DNA of 9,346 nt from an uncultured Oscillochloris sp. (GTDB lineage: Bacteria; Chloroflexota; Chloroflexia; Chloroflexales; Chloroflexaceae), in contig CAIRFY010000151.1 of the NCBI GenBank assembly GCA_903877945.1, forward strand, positions 1 to 9,346, given 5' to 3'. Every line of letters begins with the position of its first letter. The stretch's first letter is position 1. The position numbers and the translations under genes were made by a program. The notes under the pieces are model-generated. The model saw only the letters and a program-made list of their open reading frames with translations. It was not told where the DNA came from and did no database searches. Positions 1 through 6,700 of this stretch are shown piece by piece.

Positions 1-168
1 CAAACCCCCGCCGGAGGCGACATTGCTACCGTCATGTGCGCCTTCTGCGCCATCGCGTTAGTAGTATCGTCCTGTGATATACTAGTGTATCTTATTGCAA
101 ACGAATTCTATAGCGGTAGCGTGAGGATTCAGATGGGGGATTTTCGCATAACAGTTCTACAGGGAGGC

Positions 169-200
169 GCATCCTCGCATCCTCGCATCCTCGCATCCTC
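169..200. repeat. Octamer tandem repeat (GCATCCTC)x4
   Basis: Four perfect head-to-tail copies of GCATCCTC lie just before the 79-bp structured repeat. The unit length is 8, unlike the 7-bp arrays elsewhere in the window. Such arrays are prone to slippage. No function can be assigned. Confidence 0.9.
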
Positions 201-203
201 TTT

Positions 204-282
204 ACCGTTTGTGGTGTTCGTAGGAGCGGCTTCAGCCGCATGCGGAACTGATTGGTGGGCTGAAGCTCACCCGATAAACGGT
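204..282. repeat. 79-bp structured interspersed repeat, copy A
   Basis: This element is bounded by the inverted heptamers ACCGTTT and AAACGGT. Inside it carries GCGGCTTCAGCCGC, a near-perfect hairpin, followed by GGGCTGAAGC, which is complementary to it. A second copy of identical length lies at 2698-2776 with roughly 80% identity by hand alignment. The terminal stems co-vary (ACCG..CGGT here, ACAG..CTGT there), which suggests a conserved folded structure. It looks like a REP/BIME-like dispersed palindrome. What mobilises it is unknown. Confidence 0.8.
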
Positions 283-365
283 CAAGCTGGAATCGCTCGA
301 TCTAAAACACACCCAAACATCACGAAATTACAAAATTACCTTATACATTCGATGCGAACTAGCCT

Positions 366-1649
366 ATGACACATCATGAACTACAACTCTTCGGCGTGCC
401 ACAGGCGGCGTACGGCGGCGTACCGCTCACCTTCAGCGCCAAGAAAGCCTGGGCGTTGCTGGTCTATCTTCTGCTAGAGGGGGATCGCTTGCATAGCCGG
501 AGCGCGCTGGCGGCGATGCTCTGGCCTGAAAGCCCGTCCGCGAAGGCGCACAACAGCCTCAGCGTGGCCCTGACCCAACTGCGCGGTATGATCGCCCGCC
601 CGGACGCGCCGCATCTGCCGATCATCGCTACTCCGCAGACCCTACAGCGCAACCCGCTCGCCGAGATTGTCCTCGATGTGGAGCGATTCGACGCCGTACT
701 CGACTCCTGCGCGGCGCACCGGCACCGCGATATGCCGCGCTGTCTGGCCTGCGCCCGACATCTGGCCGAGGCGCTGGCGCTGGTGCGCGGCGAGTTTCTG
801 GAGGGGTTGACCGCGAACCTCAGCCCGTCCTTCGAGGACTGGCTTGTAATGAAGCGCAGTCGGTTGAGCGTGCGGATCTACGGCGTGCGCCTCACCCTCG
901 TGGCGCACCACGAGCAACGCGGCGATAGCGGCGCGGCGCTCGATTGCCTGCGCCGTCTGCTGGTTGACGCCCCTTGGGATGAAGATGTAAACCGACATGC
1001 CATGCGAATTCTTGCGCAGAGTGGGCAGCGCACGGCCGCGCTGAAGCAGTACCAGGACTGCGTCGCCGTCCTCGATCACGAGTTCGGCATGCCCCCGTCA
1101 GCCGAGACCGACGAACTCGCCGGGCAGATCCGCGCGGGGACACTGCGCCCGCCGCTGCGTCCCGCGCTGGGCCTGCCGACCGGGCTGCCGCTGCTCGTCG
1201 GTCGGCGTGCCGAGTTGCGCGCCCTCACCGATACGCTGTCTGATGTGCGCCATCGGCTGGTGACGATCTGCGGGCCAAGCAGGATCGGCAAGACACACCT
1301 GGCGATCAAGGTCGCCGACATGGTCGGCCCCAGCTACGGCGACGGTGCGCGGATGGTGGATCTGGCCGCTGCGCCGACTGCCGACGACATTGTCACGGCG
1401 GTCGGCGCGGCAGTTGGCCTGGCCTTCCACAGCGCGGAGCCGAACCTCGACCAACTGCTCACGGCGCTCGCGGATGTAGAATTACTGCTGCTGCTAGATG
1501 ACGCCGATCAGCTCCGGGCGCACGCCGCACTGCTGGACAAGTTGCTGCAGGGCGCTCCCGGCGTAACCTTGCTGGTCACCGCACGCACGTGCCTGGCGCA
1601 CCCGGCCGAGTGGGCCTACGCACTGGGCGAACGGGCTGGCGACGAATAG
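366..1649 (+). CDS. Truncated BTAD/STAND-family transcriptional regulator
   Basis: The 427-residue product opens with an OmpR/SARP-like winged-helix segment (about residues 1-80, including FSAKKAWALLVYLLLEGD and MLWP). A bacterial transcriptional activation domain with helical repeats follows (about 93-260, with WDEDVNRHAMRILAQSGQ and ALKQYQ). A P-loop NTPase comes next, with Walker A GPSRIGKT at 303-310, Walker B LLLLLDD ending at D378-D379, and a sensor-like LLVTART. Relatives in the AfsR/BTAD group normally continue into the rest of the STAND ATPase and a long TPR region, often to about 1000 residues. Here the frame ends soon after the sensor strand, and 20 bases later heptamer repeats begin. 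I infer a 3'-truncated gene that might still bind DNA but lacks its usual sensory C-terminus. There is no clear Shine-Dalgarno before the ATG at 366. Whether it regulates the downstream cassette is unknown. Confidence 0.8.
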   Translation: MTHHELQLFGVPQAAYGGVPLTFSAKKAWALLVYLLLEGDRLHSRSALAAMLWPESPSAKAHNSLSVALTQLRGMIARPDAPHLPIIATPQTLQRNPLAEIVLDVERFDAVLDSCAAHRHRDMPRCLACARHLAEALALVRGEFLEGLTANLSPSFEDWLVMKRSRLSVRIYGVRLTLVAHHEQRGDSGAALDCLRRLLVDAPWDEDVNRHAMRILAQSGQRTAALKQYQDCVAVLDHEFGMPPSAETDELAGQIRAGTLRPPLRPALGLPTGLPLLVGRRAELRALTDTLSDVRHRLVTICGPSRIGKTHLAIKVADMVGPSYGDGARMVDLAAAPTADDIVTAVGAAVGLAFHSAEPNLDQLLTALADVELLLLLDDADQLRAHAALLDKLLQGAPGVTLLVTARTCLAHPAEWAYALGERAGDE

Positions 1650-1671
1650 GGGCGCGTTTCTGAGGTGAAAA

Positions 1672-1688
1672 TAGCCGCTAGCCGCTAG
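1672..1688 (+). repeat. Heptamer repeat, variant TAGCCGC x2
   Basis: Two copies of TAGCCGC plus a partial TAG form a one-base variant of the TAGCCGA heptamer that recurs across the window. They lie just after the end of the truncated regulator and directly abut the left terminal inverted repeat of the element at 1689-1829. The heptamer resumes immediately on the element's right side. Confidence 0.75.
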
Positions 1689-1829
1689 TACTACAGTTGT
1701 AGTTCGCGAATTGAGCGGACCGGAGGACTCAAAGCTCCTTCAACTGCAATACGAAACCTGCTTTGCCGGTAAGTTTTGAGTCCTCAAACTCCTGCCAGAA
1801 GTGACGCTTCAACAACTACAACTGTAGTA
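1689..1829. mobile_element. MITE-like 141-bp element with 16-bp inverted ends
   Basis: The ends TACTACAGTTGTAGTT (1689-1704) and AACTACAACTGTAGTA (1814-1829) are exact reverse complements over 16 bp, and each is itself a small palindrome. Inside, GAGGACTCAAA (1723-1733) and TTTGAGTCCTC (1775-1785) form a second exact inverted pair of 11 bp. There is no coding capacity. TAGCC-type heptamers flank both sides, as if the element had inserted into, or formed inside, a heptamer array. It could be a miniature transposable element or a nested-stem structural repeat. No clear target-site duplication is visible because the flanks are themselves repetitive. Confidence 0.6.
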
Positions 1830-1830
1830 A

Positions 1831-1851
1831 TAGCCGATAGCCGATAGCCGA
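1831..1851 (+). repeat. Heptamer array (TAGCCGA)x3
   Basis: Three perfect copies immediately follow the MITE-like element. The last copy runs into GAGGG (1850-1854), which can serve as the ribosome binding site 8 bases before the ATG at 1863, so the array lies within the translation-initiation region of the four-helix-bundle gene. Confidence 0.9.
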
Positions 1852-1862
1852 GGGTTTCCGCA

Positions 1863-2231
1863 ATGAGTGCCTTTGAACAACAATTGATGAATCGGCTGGA
1901 GGACTATGCGCTGCGTATTATTGCTGTCTATAATACCTTGCCCGATTACCCAACCGCTGGTCATCAAGTTGCGCAGGTACTTGGCAAGCAACTCCTGCGC
2001 TCAGGCACTTCGGTTGGGGCGAACTTCGCCGAGGCCACTCGCACCCACAGTCTGGCTGACAAAGCGGCAAAGCAACAGATCTGCATCAAAGAACTGGAGG
2101 AAACCGCCTACTGGTTGCGCCTCCTCATCAAGGCTGATCTGGTCGCCGCAGCGCGGTTAGATCCGCTGCTGACTGAATCTAGCGAGCTAACCGCCATCTT
2201 CGTTGCCAGCGTCCGCAAACTCCAGGCATAA
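1863..2231 (+). CDS. S23/IVP-type four-helix-bundle protein
   Basis: This 122-residue protein carries the hallmarks of the 23S rRNA-intervening-sequence (S23, TIGR02436-like) family: DYALRII near the start, GKQLLRSGTSVGANFAEA at residues 41-58 and KELEETAYWLRLLIKA at 76-91. Its length is typical. The fold is a small helical bundle that forms oligomers. The family is distantly related in fold to DGR Avd proteins, and its members often accompany mobile or accessory DNA, with uncertain molecular roles. GAGGG at 1850-1854 is a credible ribosome binding site for the ATG at 1863. Heptamer arrays in opposite orientation flank the gene (1831-1851 and 2248-2279), so it looks like a cassette. It could be a nucleic-acid-binding partner of the retroelement or an unrelated passenger. 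The family assignment is firm and the role is not. Confidence 0.88.
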   Translation: MSAFEQQLMNRLEDYALRIIAVYNTLPDYPTAGHQVAQVLGKQLLRSGTSVGANFAEATRTHSLADKAAKQQICIKELEETAYWLRLLIKADLVAAARLDPLLTESSELTAIFVASVRKLQA

Positions 2232-2247
2232 ATTGAAACCTGCCGCT

Positions 2248-2279
2248 CTATCGGCTATCGGCTATCGGCTATCGGCTAT
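2248..2279 (-). repeat. Heptamer array (TCGGCTA)x4, inverted orientation
   Basis: Four perfect copies of TCGGCTA, the reverse complement of TAGCCGA, run from 2251 to 2278, with partial copies on either side. The array ends exactly where recognisable reverse-transcriptase coding sequence begins, so it marks the truncation breakpoint of the RT. Confidence 0.92.
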
Positions 2280-2281
2280 GT

Positions 2282-2617
2282 GTTGCCTGGCGCGACGCCG
2301 TGCGCGAGCGGATGGCCGCGCTGCGCCTGACCATCCACGAACACCGGGCGCAGGTGTCGCCGGTGGCGGCGGGCTTCCCCTTCGTGGGCTGGACAATCAC
2401 GCCCGAGAAACGCCGACTGCGCCGCCGCAATGTGGTGGCCTTCTGGCGACGCTACCGCCAGCGCCTCGCCGCCTACGCCGCCAGAGAGATTGACCTCGAC
2501 CGCCTCGGGGCCACCGTTCACGGCTGGGTTGGCCAGACCAAGCACGGCAGCACGACGGGCCTGCGCAGGGCGGTGCTGCGCACGCTGATACCGCGACGAA
2601 TAGCCGATAGCCGATAG
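2282..2617 (+). pseudogene. DGR reverse transcriptase, C-terminal relic
   Basis: Read in the frame that includes the GTG at 2300, this encodes about 111 residues matching the end of group-II-like DGR reverse transcriptases. It has the thumb-side segment AWRDAVRERMAALRL, the GFPFVGW strand (equivalent to PFLGF), a basic RRLRRRNVVAFWRR stretch, and a C-terminal VHGWVGQTKHG region like the SVQGWIGHARHA segment of relatives. Everything upstream is absent: the fingers, the palm motifs and the YxDD catalytic pair. Heptamer array replaces that sequence. The stop codon (2615-2617) lies inside the next heptamer array, so the last few residues are repeat-encoded. It cannot be catalytic. Its place beside avd and the TR shows that the locus once carried a full DGR, or received a fragment of one. 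Identification as a DGR-type RT is strong in this context. Confidence 0.85.
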
Positions 2618-2665
2618 CCGATAGCCGATAGCCGATAGCCGATAGCCGATAGCCGATAGCCGATA
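2600..2665 (+). repeat. Heptamer array (TAGCCGA)x9
   Basis: This is the longest array in the window, with nine perfect copies from 2601 to 2663. It is in the opposite orientation to the array at 2248-2279, so the RT relic sits between two inverted arrays that could pair as a long stem of up to about 30 bp. It supplies the stop codon of the relic. Confidence 0.95.
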
Positions 2666-2697
2666 ATTAGGCGTCAGACATGGTTCAGAATAACTTT

Positions 2698-2776
2698 ACA
2701 GTTTGCGGTGTTCGTAGTAGCGGCTTCAGCCGCGTGTGGAGCCGAACAGTGGGCTGAAGCCCACACGACGAACTGT
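2698..2776. repeat. 79-bp structured interspersed repeat, copy B
   Basis: This copy has the same length and order as the one at 204-282. The inverted ends are ACAGTT and AACTGT, the first hairpin is GCGGCTTCAGCCGC, and the second is GTGGGCTGAAGCCCAC with a perfect 7-bp stem. It extends further as CGTGTGG..CCACACG. Base changes in the outer stem relative to copy A preserve pairing. It lies between the RT relic and avd in otherwise non-coding DNA. Confidence 0.82.
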
Positions 2777-2987
2777 CACGCTGAAACCTGGCACCTGAAA
2801 CCGTGTATCAGTGGCTATTTTCATTGGATGTTGTGCGGCGGAGCCGTATGGTTGTCTGATGACCAATAAAGGGAGAGTCCTCATGTGTTACCCTGAACCG
2901 CAATTCACCCTGCAATGGAGAGTCGAGCGTAGCGATCTCGAAGCCAATGGGCGCAGACGGCACCAGCGTCGCACATCAGGTGCGCTG
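2777..2987. other. Non-coding gap, no supported gene
   Basis: I found no recognisable gene here. An open frame over 2811-3032 has no family resemblance and ends by reading the heptamer array. GAGCCGTATGG at about 2850 resembles the start of a group II intron domain V, but no complementary GTACGGTTC arm follows. A short hairpin, CGCAC-ATCAG-GTGCG, lies at about 2968-2984, just upstream of the next heptamer array. The region may contain the promoter for avd and the TR transcript. Confidence 0.5.
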
Positions 2988-3020
2988 GGCTATCGGCTAT
3001 CGGCTATCGGCTATCGGCTA
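2988..3020 (-). repeat. Heptamer array (TCGGCTA)x4 abutting the avd start
   Basis: Four perfect copies of TCGGCTA (2993-3020) preceded by a partial GGCTA end only four bases before the ATG of avd at 3025. The repeat occupies the place where a Shine-Dalgarno would be expected, and none is visible. A change in copy number would therefore alter the leader of the accessory gene, though not its frame. Confidence 0.92.
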
Positions 3021-3024
3021 TGGC

Positions 3025-3390
3025 ATGCCTGACTCACCCATCTTCGCCCGCTGCGACGAGCTCGTAATCTGGGTGCTGCGGGCCACCGTGCGCTACCCGC
3101 GCCACTTCCGCGCCGCTCTCGGACGCTTCACCCAGGAGGCGGCGCTGCTGCTTCAGCGCGAGCTGGTGGCCGCCGCGCGCCGCCGGGACAAGCGCCAGGC
3201 GCTCCAGGCCGCCGATGAGGCGCTGAGCGAGCTGCGCCTGCTGCTGCGCCAGGGCCAGGCCCTCGATCTGCTCACCGTCGGCCAGTACGCGCATGTCGTC
3301 CGCCTGACCGACGAGGTCGGTCGGCTGCTCGGCGGCTGGCGTAAGTCGCAGGCCCGTGCGGCGAGCGGGGGCACGGCGAGCGACGAGTAA
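3025..3390 (+). CDS. avd: DGR accessory variability determinant (Avd-like)
   Basis: This encodes a 121-residue basic four-helix-bundle protein. Avd-type features are the N-terminal helix with a DELVIWVLRATVRYPRHFR pattern (residues 11-29), ALGRFTQEAALLLQRELVAA (31-50), a central arginine-rich helix ending in LSELRLLLR (68-75), QYAHVVRLTDEVGRLLGGW (87-105) and a short polar tail. In characterised DGRs, Avd forms a pentamer that binds the reverse transcriptase and the TR RNA and is required for mutagenic homing. The start at 3025 is chosen because all upstream in-frame sequence is heptamer repeat. The TR begins 87 bases after the stop. Its partner RT is reduced to a relic upstream, yet this gene has no frameshift or internal stop. 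That suggests it is still used, perhaps with an RT encoded elsewhere, or that the RT loss is recent. Confidence 0.88.
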   Translation: MPDSPIFARCDELVIWVLRATVRYPRHFRAALGRFTQEAALLLQRELVAAARRRDKRQALQAADEALSELRLLLRQGQALDLLTVGQYAHVVRLTDEVGRLLGGWRKSQARAASGGTASDE

Positions 3391-3398
3391 CCGACATG

Positions 3399-3421
3399 CG
3401 CGCCCCTTGCACTGGGGCGCG
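3399..3421 (+). other. Hairpin between avd and TR
   Basis: CGCGCCCC (3399-3406) and GGGGCGCG (3414-3421) form a perfect 8-bp GC stem with a 7-base loop, starting 8 bases after the avd stop. No U-tract follows, so it is not a classical terminator. It could protect the 3' end of the avd message or form the 5' fold of the template RNA. A competing stem, CGTGAC/GTCACG (3420-3425/3451-3456), overlaps its right arm. Confidence 0.55.
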
Positions 3422-3477
3422 TGACACGCTACACTGGGCACGGGCCGGTCGTCACGGCGCACCACACCGACGCGCCA

Positions 3478-3553
3478 AAACGCTGCGGGGCGCGGGACAG
3501 GAACAACCTCAACAACGACAACAACAACAACGGTTTTCGTGTGGTGCTTGCCC
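3478..3553 (+). repeat. DGR template repeat (TR)
   Basis: The core is 76 bases, ending at GTGGTGCTTGCCC. Read in the VR frame it contains eight AAC codons, the signature of DGR templates: adenines at codon positions 1 and 2 allow wide amino-acid replacement without creating stop codons. It aligns without gaps to 6835-6910. Of 22 template adenines, 12 are changed in the VR (AAA to GTT, AGG to TGG, AAC to GTC, ATC, TAC, TAC, GAC and TTC), and none of the 54 C, G or T positions is changed. The 5' boundary is uncertain by three bases, because the leading AAA is an atypical template codon. The region is not translated itself. It should be transcribed as part of a structured template RNA together with the avd-TR spacer. 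Confidence 0.95.
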
Positions 3554-3798
3554 ATCGCATGCACACTCCCCTGCCGATGCATCCGGCGGCGCACGTCCCC
3601 GCCGGCGGCAGAAGGGGCAGGCCGTGGTGTCTGCCCATACGCGAGCGAGCGCGGCATGGCCCTGGCTGGAGGGGCGACCGTGCGCCTCCAACCGAAGAAC
3701 GCGCCGCCCCGCCGGGCCGGTAACGGCGACACCCGCCGCGAGCGTCCAGCGGGGTGGCACCCCCACCCTCCCTTCGCCCTACCAGAGAGGCGCAGCCC
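3554..3798 (+). ncRNA. TR 3' spacer, likely part of the DGR template RNA
   Basis: These 245 bases between the TR and the variable-protein start hold no credible gene, although shadow frames are open. In studied DGRs, the sequence 3' of the TR folds and primes cDNA synthesis together with RT and Avd. A clear stem is CCGGCGG (3583-3589) with CCGCCGG (3599-3605) and a 9-base loop. A weaker ATGCA/TGCAT pair lies before it. The TR and VR diverge at once after 3553/6910, as expected where the homing signal of the target differs from its template counterpart. The extent of the RNA is inferred. Confidence 0.5.
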
Positions 3799-6700
3799 AT
3801 GACCCCCGAGGAGGAGCTTGCGGCGATGCGCCGCCGCGTCGCGGAGCTAGAGCACAAGATCGCCAAGGCCGCGCCGCCCCCCACCGGCATCGGCGTGGGC
3901 GGCGACGCCGAGGTCGTCCAGCAGATCACGGTGCCACCCGGCGGTAGCGTGGGGCAGGTCGTCGCCCGCCAGGAACACCACTACCACGCCGGGAGCGCCG
4001 ACCTAGCCCAAGGTCGCGTCGATGTCTCTGGACAGCAATACGGCGCCGCCGTCGGCGTGAACCAGGGCACCATCCAGCTCTTCTTCGGTCAGCAGCCACC
4101 CGCCGATGCCAAGCCGTTACTCGATAGCTACCTGCAATCCCTGGTCGCGGAACACGGCTACCTACGGCTCGGCAAGCTGCTGGAACGCGAGCGGAGCGGG
4201 CGCGACCAGGCGATCATGCCCGAGATCGCCCTGCTCAAGGTCTACACCACCCTGACCACTGACCAACTGCTGCCCGCTGGCCCGTTCGCGCTAAAACTCG
4301 ATGATCTCCAGAAGCAGATGGGCACTGCGGATCCGGATACGGTGTTGCCCGAGCAGGTGCGGTTGCCGATCCTCGATCCTCGCACTCCCGATGATCCACG
4401 CGGCATCGCCCCCGGCCCCCCGCGCCCGATCTTCCTTGGTGATCGGGCGCTCAGCCACGTGTGGCACGAGGCTCGACGCACGCTGGGCGGACGCGGCACG
4501 CAGGAAGGCCAGTGGTATCGCCCCGAGGGGCTGATCGTGGCAATTGGGCAGGGCCAGGGGCGACCGCGCCTCGTGCTGCTCGGCAGCCCTGGCTCCGGCA
4601 AGTCCACTGGTCTGCGGCACCTGACCGTCTTTATCGCTACCGCCCTGCTCAGCGGCACCAAAACGCTGCGCATCCCCTTCTTCTGCCCGCTTGGCCCGGT
4701 GGCCCAGGCCCTCGGCGACGACCCGCGTAAGGATGTGGACACGCTGGTTGAGGCGCTGCTGCGCCCGGCCCTCGGTGCGGGCGGGCTGCGGGCTGGGCTG
4801 CGGGCGCGGGTGCAGGCGGCGATCATCGCGGGCAACGCCTTCCTTTTCTTCGATGGGCTCGACGAGGTCTCGGGTGTGCCCGAGCCGACCACGGGTGGCC
4901 CGCGCTCCCGCCGCGAGCGAGTCGCCGATGCGATCCGCAGTCTCGCCCACCAGGTTGCTGCCGCACCGGTGGTGGTTACCTGCCGCACCCGGCCCTACGA
5001 ACAGGACGCCGCATGGCAACTACGCGAGGGCTGGGCGCTACGTCGGCTCCAGCCCTTTGCCTTCGGCCAGGGGCGTAGCTTTATCACCAAGTGGTATGCC
5101 GCGACCTGTCTGGACGGCCAGGGGCGCTACACGCCCGATGAGGCTGCCGAGCGCGCCAAACGGCTGATCACGCTGCTGGAGCAGCCCGACCGGGCGGCGC
5201 TGCGGAAGCTCGCCGCATCGCCACTGCTGCTGACCATGCTCGTGCTACTGGACTACAACAACACGCGCATGCCCGAGCGGCGGGCCGACGTGTATGAGGA
5301 ACTGGTGAAGTTGCTGCTTGACCGCTGGGAGGGCGTGCGCTCCAGCGAGGTGGATCGCCGCCCGCAGCGCCTCGGCGAGCGCCTGGGCATGGCGCACCTC
5401 ACGGTAGAAGAGTTGCGACCGGCGCTGCACGAACTGGCCTTCACGGCCCATTGTCAGCAGGTCGATGGTCGCGGCGTCCTCACCGGCCCCCTGCTACGCG
5501 AGACCCTCGATGCCTTCTTTGCCCGCAAGCTGAATCCGGCCCAGCCGAAGGCGGCGCGTGCGGAGGCCGTTCACGCGAGCGAGCAGTTTATGGGCTTGCT
5601 GTTAGAGGAGAGCGGATTGCTGCTGGAGGAGGCCGACGAAACCTATGTGCTGCCACACTTGACGTTTGAGGAGTACTTGGCCGCATGCCACCTCGCTGGC
5701 CGTGATAGCGCGGGCGTCACGCTGGCCTACGACCAGTGGATTGCCGGGGGTGAGCGATGGCGCGAGGTGTCCCGCCTGCTGATGGGACGCCTGCTGCGCC
5801 AGGAGAAGTACGATAGCCTGTTCACCTGGCTCCAACGATTGGTGTCCCTACGCTGTGGCACCCAGGCAAAGACGCCGCTCCAGCGCCAGCGCGACGCCCT
5901 GCTGTCCGCTGACTGCTACACCGAACTGGGCCGCCGCGAGGCGTTCGCAAACACGGCGCATGACATGGTGAGCTTCGAGGACGACCTACGTGCAGCCCTG
6001 GTCGCGCTGCTGGAGCGGCCCGACCCGACGCTCCCCCTGCCCGAGCGCCTGGAGGCCGGTACGGCCCTGGCGGCGCTGGGCGACCCGCGCTTCCCGGTGA
6101 CGGTCGAGGAGTGGCAGCGCGAGCTAGGGCGGCGCAACGAGCGCTTTGGCGCACCGCCCGGCTACCTCTGCTCTGTGCCCGGCGGGCGCTATCAGATCGG
6201 CGGCTGGCATGAGGAAGAGGAGCCAGAGGAGGGCGTCGTTGATCGGCTCAAGGGGGCCGCACGTCGGCTGATCAACCGTGGGGCGCAGATCACGCTCCCG
6301 CCCTTCTGGATCGCCCGATTCCCAGTCACGGTCGCACAGTATGCGCCGTTTGTCGATGCGGGAGGAGAGGAACCCTATGGCTGGGGAGAAGCGGGGTTCA
6401 GTGAGCCAAACCAGCCAGTGGTTGGGATGACATGGCAACGGGCCACAGCGTATTGCACATGGCTCACGGCGCAACTCACCGAGGCGGCACTGCTCCCACC
6501 GGGCTCTATCGTGCGCCTGCCCACCGAGGAGGAGTGGGAGGCGGCAGCGGCCTACGATGCCGACCACCAACACCAGACCTACCCCTGGGGCGAGGACGAA
6601 CCTACGCCCGAGCGGGCCATTTATCGTGAGAGCAAGGTGGGCGCGCCAGCACCCGTAGGCTGCTGCCCGTCCGGCGCGGCAGCCTGCGGAGCGATGGACA

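Larger units (their letters stand above)
1..365. other. Intergenic region with repeats, no supported gene
   Basis: This stretch is AT-richer than the coding regions. It holds an octamer tandem repeat (169-200) and one copy of a 79-bp structured repeat (204-282). An open frame spans 34-369, but its translation runs straight through both repeats, has no recognisable domain and has an unconvincing composition, so I do not call it. The promoter of the downstream regulator should lie here, but I could not find a -35/-10 pair with acceptable spacing. Confidence 0.6.

Noticed and set aside
34..369. Open frame of 111 residues upstream of the regulator
   Set aside because: It translates through the octamer array and the 79-bp repeat, shows no domain or ribosome binding site, and overlaps the regulator start.
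1815..1830. AACAACTACAAC as a second adenine-rich template
   Set aside because: It is the right inverted end of the 141-bp element, exactly complementary to 1689-1704, and has no VR counterpart.
2848..2900. Possible group II intron domain V (GAGCCGTATGG)
   Set aside because: The complementary arm and GAAA tetraloop are absent, so no domain V hairpin can form.
2248..3020. CRISPR array interpretation of the heptamer repeats
   Set aside because: The units are 7 bp and head to tail with no spacers. The gaps between arrays are hundreds of bases and contain genes.
2811..3032. Small frame of 73 residues before avd
   Set aside because: There is no recognisable family, its C-terminus is heptamer repeat translated as IGYRLSA-type sequence, and there is no convincing start context.
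3754..3798. GTG at 3754 as start of the variable protein
   Set aside because: It would add a proline-rich 15-residue leader without a ribosome binding site, whereas the ATG at 3799 has GAGAGG at suitable distance.
3396..3947. Long plus-strand frames across the TR region
   Set aside because: They read the TR and spacer in frames other than that of the VR, are arginine/proline-rich shadows of high GC, and overlap the real variable-protein start.
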